This document shows, piece by piece, positions 32,619 through 41,601 of a DNA stretch of 64,000 bases (within the stretch, counting starts at the first letter, position 1; every line of letters starts with the position of its first letter). The position numbers and the translations under genes are program-made. Source of the DNA: JAWKSY01 sp041402125 (GTDB lineage Bacteria; Planctomycetota; GCA-002687715; DRQF01); assembly GCA_041402125.1 (NCBI GenBank), contig JAWKSY010000004.1, positions 186,001 through 250,000 of the forward strand, read 5' to 3'. A model generated the notes under the pieces. That model was given only the letters and a program-made list of their open reading frames with translations, ran no database searches and had not been told where the DNA came from.

Positions 32619-34531
32619 CGCCCCTCCTCCATCCCGGCGAGGCGGCGCCGCAGCGCGTCGCGCTCCGCCTCGAGGCGCGTCCGGAGATCGCCCGCGGGCG
32701 CGGCGGCGAGGCCGCGCTCGTAGTCCTCCAGGGCGAGTCGCAGCCAGCGCGGATCGGTGCCGCCCGCGAGGAGACGGGCGCGCTCGATGCGGGCCGTCGG
32801 ATCCTCGACGCCGTAGTCCTCGAGGAGGAAGTTGTAGACCCCGCGCGCCTCGTCCGGGCGACCGAGCCGCGTCACGAGTCGCGCGCGAAGCCGCAACAGG
32901 CGCGCCTGGGCGACTCGGGCCTCGGGATCGGCGGGCGGCGGGGGCACCGGACCCAGCGCCTCGACGGCGGCGGTGAGCGCGGCGGGGTCGGCCAGGACGG
33001 GGAGATAGGCCGCGCGATCGGCCATGTCGAGGACGGCTCCGAGGTTGAGGCGGTCGTCGACGCGCCCGGCGGCGGCGCCCTCGACGACATCCCGGGCGGC
33101 CGCGAGCGTCGCCGCCGGCTCGCCCGCCGCCAGGGCCGCCTTCACGAGGAGCGCGCCGCCCCCGAAGGCGGCGGCCCGGCCGCGTCGGATCTCCTCGAAG
33201 GCCCGGAGTCGCGTCGCCGCGTCGGCGTCGGGTCGCGCGAGGAGCGCGCGGCCGAGATTGTAGTGGGCCCGTCCCGAGCTAGGCCGCGCGTCGAGCGCCG
33301 GGACGGCGGCGTTCCGCTCGACCACGGTCGACCACAGCGCGACCTCGTCCCGCCAGTCGGCCCGCACGTCGATCGCGACGGCGCCGCCGATCAGCGCCCC
33401 GAGCCCGAGCAGTCCCGCGCCGAGAGCCGTCCCCCGGCCCAGGGTCCGGGAGGCCGCCTCGAGGCCGAACGCGAGCGCGAGCGCCAGGGCGGCGGCGGAG
33501 ACGAGGAAGAAGCGGTCGGCCACGACGATGTTGAGGGGCGCGATCTGGAGCACCGGCAGGAGGGCGACGATCGCCCAGGCGAGCGCGAAGGCGGCCGGTC
33601 CGAGTGGCGCCTCGCCGCGGCGACGCCGACGACGGGCGAGGACGGCGATCCCGACGGCCACCGCGACGAGGATCGACCAGCCCGCGACGACCCGGACGAG
33701 CGGAGCCGGAGGCCAGTAGAGATCGAAGGCGGGTCGCCGGAAGAGGAAGAAGGCGCCGAGGTAGTAGAGGATGCCCTCGCCCATCTCGCGCAGGGCCCCG
33801 CCGCTCCAGGTGTCGCTCTGCCCCTGCCCCGCGTCGGCGAGGGCGATCGCGCGCAGCGTCAGGGCGAGGGCCGCGGCGACTCCGGCCGCGAGGAGTTCGC
33901 CGAGACGGGACCGGAGTCCTCCCTGATGCGGGAGGAGGGAGGCGAGGGCGAGGACCAGCGGCAGGACCAGGGCCGATTCCTTGCCGAGCGCCGCGAGCAG
34001 GACCAGCCCGCCGACGGCCGGCGCGGACCGGAGTGGACCCGGGCGGTGGAGGAAGACGAGGAGCGCCGACGCGCCGAGCGTGAAGGCGAGCAGGTCACCG
34101 AGACTCGAGATCCAGACCGCCGACTCGACCAGCATCGGGTGCAGGCCGAAGAAGGCGGTCGCCGCGAAGGCCGCGGGGCGACCGAGGCCGAGGCGTCGGC
34201 CCAGCGAGAAGACGACCGCGATGCCCGCCGCGAGGACGGCGAGACCGAGCGTGCGGAGCGGAGCCGGATGCGGCGTCCCGTCGCCCGCCGCGACCACGAG
34301 ACGCCAGAGCAGGGTGCGCAGGGGGCGATAGGCGCCGCGGGCGATCGGGTCGCCGGTGAGGGTTCTCCCCTCGAGGAAGTAGTCCGCGAGGGGCACGCCC
34401 TCCGTCACGGCCGGATTGCGCACGACGAAGCGCTCGTCGTCGTAGACGAAGGCGTGGTCCCGCGTGGGCCACCAGAAGAGCAGGACGAGAACGGCCGCCC
34501 CGAGAGCGAGTGCGAGGTCCCGGCCCTTCAC
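32615..34531 (-). CDS. TMTC-like polytopic membrane protein with C-terminal TPR-type helices
   Basis: A 638-residue protein with about 11 membrane helices in its first 400 residues and a soluble, alanine-rich helical repeat region after about 430. The N-terminal loop VYDDERFVVRNPAVTEGVPL, the following YRPLRTLLWR and GLHPMLVESAVWISSLGDLL are the pattern of TMTC/O-mannosyltransferase-like proteins (GT-C fold; YDD loop and HP.(V/L)E). It therefore probably transfers a sugar from a lipid donor outside the membrane. The GTG at 34531 was chosen because it overlaps the GT9 stop by four bases (GTGA); the upstream open frame is noise. Confidence 0.78.
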   Translation of the reverse strand: MKGRDLALALGAAVLVLLFWWPTRDHAFVYDDERFVVRNPAVTEGVPLADYFLEGRTLTGDPIARGAYRPLRTLLWRLVVAAGDGTPHPAPLRTLGLAVLAAGIAVVFSLGRRLGLGRPAAFAATAFFGLHPMLVESAVWISSLGDLLAFTLGASALLVFLHRPGPLRSAPAVGGLVLLAALGKESALVLPLVLALASLLPHQGGLRSRLGELLAAGVAAALALTLRAIALADAGQGQSDTWSGGALREMGEGILYYLGAFFLFRRPAFDLYWPPAPLVRVVAGWSILVAVAVGIAVLARRRRRRGEAPLGPAAFALAWAIVALLPVLQIAPLNIVVADRFFLVSAAALALALAFGLEAASRTLGRGTALGAGLLGLGALIGGAVAIDVRADWRDEVALWSTVVERNAAVPALDARPSSGRAHYNLGRALLARPDADAATRLRAFEEIRRGRAAAFGGGALLVKAALAAGEPAATLAAARDVVEGAAAGRVDDRLNLGAVLDMADRAAYLPVLADPAALTAAVEALGPVPPPPADPEARVAQARLLRLRARLVTRLGRPDEARGVYNFLLEDYGVEDPTARIERARLLAGGTDPRWLRLALEDYERGLAAAPAGDLRTRLEAERDALRRRLAGMEEGR

Positions 34532-35715
34532 GACGCGCCCTCCTCGCGCACCGCGGCCGCGCCCGACCACGCGTGATCGGCCTCGAACACGCCCTCGACC
34601 TCGTCGACGGAGATCGACTCCATGCAGACGGGGAGGCGGCAGGCCGATTCCTTCGCGTTGAGGTTCGTCAGGCAGGGCGAACACGGCAACGCGCGGTAGA
34701 AGGCATGTCCCCGGCCGTGGAGCGGACCGTAGAGGCGCGGCGTGTTCGGCCCGTAGAACGCGTACACCGGGGTCCCCACCGCGCTCGCGACGTGGACCGG
34801 CAGCGTGTCGTTGCAGAACAGCGCGTCCGCCGCCGCGACGAGCCCGACGAGCTCGAGGAGCGTGAGGTCTCCGATCAGGGATCGGGCGCGGTCCGCGACC
34901 GGCGCCATCGCGACCGCGACGAGCGGGGCCTCGTCCGGCACGCCGGTGAAGAGGATCCGGGCGTCGTGTCGAGGGCCGATCCGCGCCAGCAGCTCGCCGA
35001 AGTTCTCCGCCGGCCAGCGGCGGCCGACGAAGTTGTGGCCCGAGCCCACGTGGACGACGAGAAGCGGCCCCCGGCCGAGCTCGCGGCTCTCGGCCACGAT
35101 CGCCCCCACCCGTTCCCGCACCGCGGCGGGGAGCTCGGGAGACTCGCAGCGATACTCCCCGTCGACGCCGACCGCGCGGGCGAGGTCGAAGAAGGTCCGG
35201 CTCATGTGCTGGTCGTCCCGGTAGGGAACGACGACGGTGGAGAGCTGGTGACGCGACTGCCCCTCGGTGCGGAGCCCGACCCGTTGCACCGCGCCGGAGA
35301 GCCAGGCGACCAGCGACGACAGCCGGCAGAACTGCTCGAAATCGATCGAGAGCACGCAGCGGGCGCGCCGCAGGGCCGCGAGGACGCCGAGGAGACTCGC
35401 GAGGAAGCGGAAGGGCCCGCGGACGTCCAGTTCGAGGACCTCGTCGACGTCCGGCGTCGCGGCCAGGAGCGCTCCGTTCCCCCGCAGGGTCAGGAAGGTG
35501 ATCCGCGCCTCGGGGAAGGTCCGCCGGAGCCGGCGGACGATCGGCAACAGGAGCACGACGTTCCCGGCGCCCCAGAGCTTGATGAGGAGGATCGAGCGCA
35601 TCTCGGGGCGGCCCCGCCCCCCCAGCGCCGCGCGCACCGCCTCGATCAGCCGGCAGAGCTGCACGAGGGGGATGCCGATCCAGCGGTCGACGAATTTCCC
35701 GAAGGCGAGATTCAC
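34528..35715 (-). CDS. Glycosyltransferase family 9 (LPS heptosyltransferase type)
   Basis: A 395-residue GT-B glycosyltransferase. RSILLIKLWGAGNVVLLLPI (about residues 40-59) is the N-terminal family opening, with the R-P-E-A-(R/K)-I-T-F pattern as FPEARITFLTL. The donor-binding half contains LLVVHVGSGHNFVGRRWPAE and CNDTLPVHVASAVGTPVYAF followed by YGPNTPRLYGP, all diagnostic for ADP-heptose-type transferases. A cysteine-rich tail follows (CSPCLTNLNAKESACRLPVC). It is coupled to the carbamoyltransferase upstream and the TMTC-like gene downstream. The likely role is adding a heptose-like sugar to a surface glycan. Confidence 0.92.
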   Translation of the reverse strand: MNLAFGKFVDRWIGIPLVQLCRLIEAVRAALGGRGRPEMRSILLIKLWGAGNVVLLLPIVRRLRRTFPEARITFLTLRGNGALLAATPDVDEVLELDVRGPFRFLASLLGVLAALRRARCVLSIDFEQFCRLSSLVAWLSGAVQRVGLRTEGQSRHQLSTVVVPYRDDQHMSRTFFDLARAVGVDGEYRCESPELPAAVRERVGAIVAESRELGRGPLLVVHVGSGHNFVGRRWPAENFGELLARIGPRHDARILFTGVPDEAPLVAVAMAPVADRARSLIGDLTLLELVGLVAAADALFCNDTLPVHVASAVGTPVYAFYGPNTPRLYGPLHGRGHAFYRALPCSPCLTNLNAKESACRLPVCMESISVDEVEGVFEADHAWSGAAAVREEGAS

Positions 35716-37394
35716 GCCGCGTCCTCCTTGTCGATCAGAAGATCGCCGAGCACCAGCGTGTCGATGCCGGTCTCGAGGAAGGTCGCGACGGCGTCGTCCG
35801 CGCGGCAGACGATCGGCTGGCCGCGGACGTTGAAGCTCGTGTTCATCACCATCGGCACGCCGGTCAGACGGTCGAAGGCGCGGACGAGCTCACGGAAGAC
35901 CGGCTCGCTCTCCTCCCCCACCGTCTGGACGCGCGCGCTGCCGTCGACGTGGGTGATGGCGGCCACCCGCTCCCGGCGCTCCGGCCGCACGGGGAAGACC
36001 TCGAGCATGTACGGCGTCGGGCGCACGCCCTCGAACCACTCCTCCGCCCGCTCCACGAGCACGGCCGGCGCGAAGGGGCGGAAACCCTCCCGGTGCTTCA
36101 CGCGGGCGTTGACGTGGTCCTTCATCGCGGCCGCTCGCGGGTCGGCGAGGATGCTCCGCTGGCCCAGGGCTCGCGGACCGTATTCCATCCGACCGCGGCA
36201 CCATCCGATCACGCGCCCGGCCGCGATCCGACTCGCGACGGCCTCGGCGAGCGCCTCGGGCCGGGTCGGGGAGAGACCGCGGCGCACACAGGCGGCGCGG
36301 GCCTCCTCGGGGTCGATGTCGGGCCCCAGACCGGTGCCGGGCCAGGGGTGGCGGACGTCCTCGTCGTGGTGGTGACGGGCGGCCCAGAGCGCCGCCCCGA
36401 GTCCCGCGCCCGCGTCGTTGGCGGCCGGCGTCACGAAGACGTCCTCGAAGCCGGAGTCGCGCAGGAGCCGCCCGTTCATGACGCTGTTGAAGGCGACGCC
36501 CCCCGCGAGGCAGAGGCGCCGCTGCCCGGTTCGAGCCCGGAGCTCGCGCGCCAGCTCCAGCGCGACCTCCTCGAGGCGGGCCTGCAGCGAGGCGGCGAGG
36601 TCGCGATGGCGGTCCTCGATCTCGCTCTCGGCTTCGCGCGGCGGACCGAAGTGCGCCGCGAAGCGATCCGACCACTTCCTCTCGCGGCCGAGCTGGTACT
36701 GGAAGTAGTCCTGGTCCACGCGGTAGCTCAGGGGCCCGTCCGAGACGACGATGCGGCGGAAGTCCTCGAGGAAGCGAGGCTCGCCGTAGGGCGCGAGCCC
36801 CATGACCTTGCCCTCGCCCGACATCGGCCGGAATCCGAGGTACTGCGTCACCGCCTCGTAGACCTTGCCCAGCGAGTGGGGGTAGTCGACCTGGCCCTTC
36901 ACCTCGATGTCGCGCCCGCGGCCGACGCCGAAGAGGGTCGTCGCCCACTCCCCGGTCCCGTCGAGCGTCATGATCGCCGCCTCCTCGAAGGCAGAGGGAT
37001 AGAAGGTGCTCGCGGCGTGCGCCAGGTGATGATCGACGAAGTGGAAGCGCCCGCGGAAGCCGGTCTCGCGCCGGAGACGCCCCTCGAGCGCGAGCATCGA
37101 CCGCCAGATGCCGGGCTGGCGCCGGACGTGCGTGATCGAGCCGGGCAGGCTCCGGAGGAAGTGCCAGCCGAAGCGCCAGAGCCCCTTCCAGGGGTTCCAG
37201 TAGTCGGCGGCCGCCTCGATCTCCGACAGCGGACAGCCCGCCGCCTCCGCGCAGGCCGCGAGGCTCCGCGTCGGGAAGCCGCCCTGGTGCTTCACCCGGG
37301 TGAGGCGCTCCTCCTCGATCGCGAAGCGGATCCGTCCGTCCTCCACGAGCGCGGCGCCGCAGTCGTGGGTCGAGTTGAAGCCGATGACCCTCAA
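35712..37394 (-). CDS. NodU/CmcH-family carbamoyltransferase
   Basis: A 560-residue carbamoyltransferase. The N-terminal ASKHA-like domain holds VIGFNSTHDCGAALVEDGRI, AIEEERLTRVKHQGGFP and the metal-binding region VDHHLAHAASTFYPSAFEEA, with TLDGTGEWATT and CLAGGVAFNSVMNGRLL. The C-terminal domain has GRMEYGPRALGQRSILADPR and VMNTSFNVRGQPIVCRADDA. The family transfers carbamoyl phosphate-derived carbamoyl groups to hydroxyls of sugars or antibiotics. The start is TTG 37394, overlapping the stop of the radical SAM gene (TTGA); this explains why no ATG is found. The neighbours suggest a sugar acceptor. Confidence 0.93.
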   Translation of the reverse strand: MRVIGFNSTHDCGAALVEDGRIRFAIEEERLTRVKHQGGFPTRSLAACAEAAGCPLSEIEAAADYWNPWKGLWRFGWHFLRSLPGSITHVRRQPGIWRSMLALEGRLRRETGFRGRFHFVDHHLAHAASTFYPSAFEEAAIMTLDGTGEWATTLFGVGRGRDIEVKGQVDYPHSLGKVYEAVTQYLGFRPMSGEGKVMGLAPYGEPRFLEDFRRIVVSDGPLSYRVDQDYFQYQLGRERKWSDRFAAHFGPPREAESEIEDRHRDLAASLQARLEEVALELARELRARTGQRRLCLAGGVAFNSVMNGRLLRDSGFEDVFVTPAANDAGAGLGAALWAARHHHDEDVRHPWPGTGLGPDIDPEEARAACVRRGLSPTRPEALAEAVASRIAAGRVIGWCRGRMEYGPRALGQRSILADPRAAAMKDHVNARVKHREGFRPFAPAVLVERAEEWFEGVRPTPYMLEVFPVRPERRERVAAITHVDGSARVQTVGEESEPVFRELVRAFDRLTGVPMVMNTSFNVRGQPIVCRADDAVATFLETGIDTLVLGDLLIDKEDAA

Positions 37395-38467
37395 CGCCCG
37401 CGCCCCGCGAAGAGGAGATTGAGCTCGGTGTGGCAGTTCCAGTAGCAGGAGCGGCAGGCCGCGGTCTCGCCGATGATCCGCGCGTGCTCCGCGCCGCCCC
37501 AGAGCTCGGCGAGCGGCGTCCGCCGGACGTTCGCCCAGGCGCGACCCGCCTCGTTGAAGGGCAGGCAGGGAAAGACGTCGCCGAAGCGGTCGACGACCAG
37601 GTGTCCGACTCCGGTGTGGCAGGTCAACGAGGACGGCCGGGCGCTCAGCGCATCGGCGAACAACCGGAGGTAACCCTCCGAGTTGTCGATGCGCGGATCG
37701 CGTCGCTTCAGCTCGAGGAGGCGTCGCTCCATGTCTCGCGCCGCCTCGGGCGACGCGGCGTCGGCCGCTCCGGACGTCTCGCCGAAGGCGTGACGAGGAA
37801 TGAAGCCGAGCGCGTCCACGCCGAGCTCGGCCGCCACCTTTGCGACGCCTTCGGGATCCGAATCGACGTCGACGACGCTGACGATGCTCACGCGCGGCGC
37901 GCGCTTCCGGCCGCGGGCCTCGAGGAGGTGCACGATGCCGCGACAGGCCTCGTCGAAGGCCCCGTCCCGCCCGCGCCCGCGATCGTGCGCCTCCGCCGTC
38001 GGGGCGTCGAGGCTGACGTTCACGGACTCCACGCCCGCGGCGAGGATCCGCGCCGCCTCCTCGGGACCGAGGCGCGTCGCGTTCGTGTTGAGGTGCGCGA
38101 CCATCCCCTCGGCGCGGATGGCCTCCAGCACGGGGAAGAGATCCTCGAAGAGGAGCGGCTCGCCGCCGCTGATCCCGACGCCGAGCGAGCCGAGACGACG
38201 GAGCTCGCGGACCACGCCCAGCCACTCCGCCCGATCGAGCGGCTGACCGCGCCGCGCGCCGCCGGCGGAGCGCCAGGCGTCGCAGAAGGAGCAGCGGAGA
38301 TTGCAGACGTAGTTGACGACCAGGGTCGAGAAGACGGGACCCGCGATGGGACGGCGACGGCGGGTCGCCCGGGGCGTGGTCGCCCACCGGATCGCCCCGC
38401 GCGCGAGCCAGACGGGATCGAGGCGCCGGGCCCGATCGCGGATGAGATGCCAGTACTGCCGTCTCAT
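37391..38467 (-). CDS. Radical SAM/SPASM protein 2 of the operon
   Basis: A 358-residue radical SAM enzyme. The CxxxCxxC motif is in VVNYVCNLRCSFCDAW (about residues 47-62), the GGE motif in VGISGGEPLLFEDLFPVLEA, and ESVNVSLDAPTAEAHDRGRG follows. A SPASM-like C-terminus is indicated by SSLTCHTGVGHLVVDRFGDV, FPCLPFNEAG and CRSCYWNCHTELN. ATG 38467 was chosen because it overlaps the stop of the previous radical SAM gene (ATGA at 38464-38467). Related proteins modify peptides or sugars; the substrate is unknown. Confidence 0.87.
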   Translation of the reverse strand: MRRQYWHLIRDRARRLDPVWLARGAIRWATTPRATRRRRPIAGPVFSTLVVNYVCNLRCSFCDAWRSAGGARRGQPLDRAEWLGVVRELRRLGSLGVGISGGEPLLFEDLFPVLEAIRAEGMVAHLNTNATRLGPEEAARILAAGVESVNVSLDAPTAEAHDRGRGRDGAFDEACRGIVHLLEARGRKRAPRVSIVSVVDVDSDPEGVAKVAAELGVDALGFIPRHAFGETSGAADAASPEAARDMERRLLELKRRDPRIDNSEGYLRLFADALSARPSSLTCHTGVGHLVVDRFGDVFPCLPFNEAGRAWANVRRTPLAELWGGAEHARIIGETAACRSCYWNCHTELNLLFAGRGR

Positions 38468-39453
38468 GAGAAGCGCGGGTTGACCAGATCCGTGGCGTAC
38501 TCGGAGCAACCGGCGCAGAGCGGCGGGAACTCACCGCGCCGGTGCTGCCGCCGCAGCGCGCGCATGGCCTCGCCGTTGAAGATCTCCGACGCCGGCGCTT
38601 CGGCGACGTTGCCGACCACCAGTTCTCCCTCGGCGTCGCGACAGCAGGGCACGACGTCTCCGTTGCTCAGGACCACCATGGCCCCGCGCCAGAGCTCGCG
38701 ACAGGGGGTCGTGCGGGGCCCCTCGGCGAAACGCGGGATGAACTGGACGCGGTCGACGAGCCGGCGCCAGTCCTCCTCGACCGCCCGCGCGTCCTCCTCG
38801 TTCTCCTGCCAGATGGTCATGTTGGCGTCGATCCGGAGCGGAGCGCCGCGCTCGTCGCGCAGCCGCACCAGCCGTTCGACGTTCTCGCGGAACCGGGCGT
38901 AGGGGTAGCCGCGGATCCGCTCATGGGTCTCGGGCGCCCCGTCGACGCTGAAGGTGATCCGCTCGAGGCCCGAGTCGAGGATCCGCCCCGCGATCTCGTC
39001 GTTCAGGATCGTCCCGTTCGAGGTGACGAGGACCCGGATGCCGCGGTCGACGGCGTAGCGGACGCGCTCGAAGAAGTCGCGGACCAGCAGCGCCTCGCCC
39101 CACTGAAACATCAGGAGCATCTCGAGGTCGGGGTTCTCGTCGATGATCCGCCGGAAGGCGTCGAACTCGAGGTCGAGCTTTTCGCGCGCCATGCCGTTGT
39201 TCACGGGGCACATCACGCAGGCGAGATTGCAGCGATTCGTGGTCTCGACGTTGAGCTGCAGCAGACGGTGACTCGTCTCGAGCCGCAGCCGGTAGGCGAT
39301 CTCGTTCCGGGCCGCGCGCCAGAGCGAGGCGGCGTCCGGATACTTGATGCCGATGAGCTCATCGAGCTCGGGCTTGCCGAGGTAGTAGCGCGCCACGAGA
39401 CGCGTGAGGAGGCCGCCGGCGCGTGCCGCCGCGGACGAGCCGGTTCCCTTCAC
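38464..39453 (-). CDS. Radical SAM/SPASM protein 1, first gene of the operon
   Basis: A 329-residue radical SAM protein. The SAM cluster motif is TTNRCNLACVMCPVNNG (about residues 71-87). A QWGEALL stretch replaces the usual GGEP, which is common in the SPASM group acting on sugars or peptides. GLERITFSVDGAPETHERIR follows. The C-terminus has PCRELWRGAMVVLSNGDVVP, CCRDAEGELVVGNV and LCAGCSEYATD, a SPASM auxiliary cluster. Start is GTG 39453. A promoter at 39498-39526 (TTGGGG-17-TAAGAT) lies about 45 bp upstream. Confidence 0.88.
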   Translation of the reverse strand: MKGTGSSAAARAGGLLTRLVARYYLGKPELDELIGIKYPDAASLWRAARNEIAYRLRLETSHRLLQLNVETTNRCNLACVMCPVNNGMAREKLDLEFDAFRRIIDENPDLEMLLMFQWGEALLVRDFFERVRYAVDRGIRVLVTSNGTILNDEIAGRILDSGLERITFSVDGAPETHERIRGYPYARFRENVERLVRLRDERGAPLRIDANMTIWQENEEDARAVEEDWRRLVDRVQFIPRFAEGPRTTPCRELWRGAMVVLSNGDVVPCCRDAEGELVVGNVAEAPASEIFNGEAMRALRRQHRRGEFPPLCAGCSEYATDLVNPRFS

Positions 39454-39497
39454 CGCTGGGTGCCGCTCCCGTTCAGGTTTGCGCCGATCCGAGGCTC

Positions 39498-39526
39498 ATC
39501 TTAGTCGGAAGGCACCGCGACCCCAA
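39498..39526 (-). promoter_or_regulatory. Predicted promoter of the radical SAM/carbamoyltransferase operon
   Basis: On the minus strand TTGGGG (39521-39526), a 17-bp spacer and TAAGAT (39498-39503), giving an RNA start near 39491 and a leader of about 38 nt. It is the only good site between this operon and the Ig-like protein gene, which is transcribed in the same direction. Confidence 0.5.
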
Positions 39527-39624
39527 ACCACGGACGGGTTCTCGGGGATCACGGCCGCATGGAGTGCCGGTCCCGTCCGGAGCCGGATCCACCGATCGAG
39601 ATGCTTGGGGACGTCCGCGGACGC

Positions 39625-41295
39625 TCAGTTCGACTCGGTCGTCTTGTGGACGAGGAGGAGCGGGTTCCCGGCGGAATCGGTCAGCGTCACCTCTTCCCCG
39701 AGGGAGTAGGTGCCGTGGACGTTGTCCTTGGCCTGGAGCTGGAGCTGGGTGCCGGCCGGGAACTGCTCGAAGCTGTAGAGCCCCTCGCCGTCCGTCTGGA
39801 CGACGAGCTCGGAGCCGATGCCGCTGACCGGTCCGGTCTCGCCGGTGACGGCGACGTAGACCGTCGCGAAGGGAACGGGTTCGCCGTTGGAATCGACGAC
39901 CTGTCCCCGGACCTCCTGCTTCGGCGCGAGGCCGTAGTCGGCCGGCTCGTCGGGGCTCAGGGCCTCCTCCGCCGCCTCGCCGCCGCCGAGCACGAGTCCG
40001 AAGTCGGGGTGGTAGACGAGGACGGTGTAATCGAGGCCCTCGATCAGACCGGAGACGACGTAGTCGCCGTTGGCATCCGTGAGGACCGCCTCGGTCCGGT
40101 GAGTCAGGCCGTCGGGAGTGGTCGCCTCGAGGATCACCGTCGCGCCGGCGACACCGCCGAGCTGGGGCGATCCGTCGACCGTGATCCGTCCCTTGAGGGT
40201 CCAGTTCCCGGCGAGGGTGACGGTCGCGTGGACCGTCGGATCGGTGTCGCTCTCGATGACGGGAGCGATCACACGGGCGGTGCCGAGCTCGGCGTCGTCG
40301 ACCGCGACGAGGTAGCGGCGTCCGCTGCGCAGGGCGCCGAAGCGGACGTTGCCGTCGAAGTCGGTCCGGGCGCGGGCCACGGTGAGCTGGGGCGAGGTCC
40401 CGATCTCGATGAGGCGGACCTCGACGCCCGGAACGGTGCGTCCGATCCCGTCGCGCAGCGCGACCTCGAGACGTCCGCCGGGGCGCAGGACGATGTCCTT
40501 GCTCTCGCGGGTGGCGCTCTCGAGGCGGAGCCACTTGATGCAGCGCAGGTGGTCGGGCGAGAAGACGCGGAGGGTCGCCGCGCCGGGCGCGACGGCGTCG
40601 AAGCGGTAGGCGCCGTTCGGATCCGATTCGATCACGCGCCGCTCGCCGCTCTCGTCGAAGAGCTCGAGGCGGGCGCCGGCGACCGGCGCGGAACTCAGTT
40701 CGTCGAAGACGTAGCCCTGGAGCGTCGCGGGACGTCCGACGACGTAGCGACGCCGACGGCCCGGATCGACGAGGCGGTAGCGCTTCGTTGCAAATCCCTC
40801 GGCCCGGATCTCGATCTCGATGATCGTCCCGGGGCGATGGCGGACCGCGATCCGTCCCTTGTCGTCGGTGACGACGGGAATCGGCGAACGAGCCTCGAGA
40901 TCCGCCACGAGGTCTTCCGCCGTCGCGATGACGTGGCTCGGACGCTCGATGACGAAGGCCTGGGCGTTCGCGATGACGTTTCCGTCCTCATCGACGAAGG
41001 AGGCATGGAAGCTGGTGGGATCGAGACCGCGATCGGCGACCGCGACCTCTTCCGCGGCGGCCTCGGGCCGACCGCTCAGACCGCGATCGACGCTTCCGAT
41101 CGGGAAGTCGCGTCGCGCGACGTCGGTCGCGGCCGCGGCGTCTTCGCGCACCGGAGCGGGGCCCACGAAGTCGACGAACCGAGGCGGAGAGTCTCCGCTC
41201 CCCGGAGCGCCTCGTCCCAGGAGGACGAGCAGCGCCGAGGCGAGCAGCAGGCCGCTTCCGGCCAGCATCAGGACCTCACGACGGATTCGTCGCAC
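39625..41295 (-). CDS. Membrane-anchored protein with repeated carboxypeptidase-regulatory/Ig-like domains
   Basis: A 556-residue protein with an N-terminal membrane helix (LAGSGLLLASALLVLLGRG) and a beta-rich extracytoplasmic region. Several CarboxypepD_reg/SpaA-like repeats can be seen, each with a G.V.D..G.P(V/I)..A.V pattern. Examples are LQGYVFDELSSAPVAGARLE, ITVDGSPQLGGVAGATVILE and VRGQVVDSNGEPVPFATVYV, usually followed by TD.(D/N)G.Y.(F/V) strands. Such proteins serve as adhesins or scaffolds. The start is GTG 41295, with GAGGAG five bases upstream; the frame is open further 5' but lacks a ribosome site. Confidence 0.78.
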   Translation of the reverse strand: MRRIRREVLMLAGSGLLLASALLVLLGRGAPGSGDSPPRFVDFVGPAPVREDAAAATDVARRDFPIGSVDRGLSGRPEAAAEEVAVADRGLDPTSFHASFVDEDGNVIANAQAFVIERPSHVIATAEDLVADLEARSPIPVVTDDKGRIAVRHRPGTIIEIEIRAEGFATKRYRLVDPGRRRRYVVGRPATLQGYVFDELSSAPVAGARLELFDESGERRVIESDPNGAYRFDAVAPGAATLRVFSPDHLRCIKWLRLESATRESKDIVLRPGGRLEVALRDGIGRTVPGVEVRLIEIGTSPQLTVARARTDFDGNVRFGALRSGRRYLVAVDDAELGTARVIAPVIESDTDPTVHATVTLAGNWTLKGRITVDGSPQLGGVAGATVILEATTPDGLTHRTEAVLTDANGDYVVSGLIEGLDYTVLVYHPDFGLVLGGGEAAEEALSPDEPADYGLAPKQEVRGQVVDSNGEPVPFATVYVAVTGETGPVSGIGSELVVQTDGEGLYSFEQFPAGTQLQLQAKDNVHGTYSLGEEVTLTDSAGNPLLLVHKTTESN

Positions 41296-41601
41296 GGTAC
41301 TCCTCGTCGGTTTTGTCGTGCAGCGAGCGGGGTCGATCTCCCCGGCGGGGCCGGTGAACGACCGGTCCCGACTTCGAAGCCATCCGCGATTCTCGGGAAT
41401 CGGAGGGACTTCCGCCACAACCTATCGGCCAGAAATCGACAGGTTTTCATGTCACCGGCGTAAGTCCCGTCCTCCCCCACCCCGAGATCGAACCACAAGC
41501 CCCTGCGAGGCAATGATTTGTGCCCGAAATCACACCGGGCGCGCCCCTCCGGATGGAGAAGCGCGCCCGGCGATCGGGGTTTTCGAGGATCCGGGGCCCG
41601 A
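41296..41601. other. Intergenic stretch between the Ig-like protein gene and ssb
   Basis: About 306 bp between two minus-strand genes. It holds the hairpin after ssb (41535-41570) and the upstream region of the Ig-like gene. I could not pick a convincing promoter, and no short gene is evident. Confidence 0.5.
41535..41570 (-). terminator. Hairpin downstream of ssb
   Basis: CCGGGCGCGC (41535-41544) pairs perfectly with GCGCGCCCGG (41561-41570) around a 16-nt loop, about 30 bp after the ssb stop. TGTGATTT follows on the minus strand. Confidence 0.6.

Noticed and set aside
35712..38534. A 940-codon fusion of the carbamoyltransferase with upstream sequence
   Set aside because: The first 380 codons are the out-of-frame image of the radical SAM gene; the true start is TTG 37394 overlapping that gene's stop.
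30562..39453. Operon read as a RiPP cluster because of three radical SAM/SPASM proteins
   Set aside because: No precursor peptide, RRE domain, peptidase or exporter gene could be seen; sugar-type neighbours (GT9, TMTC-like, carbamoyltransferase) fit glycan decoration better.
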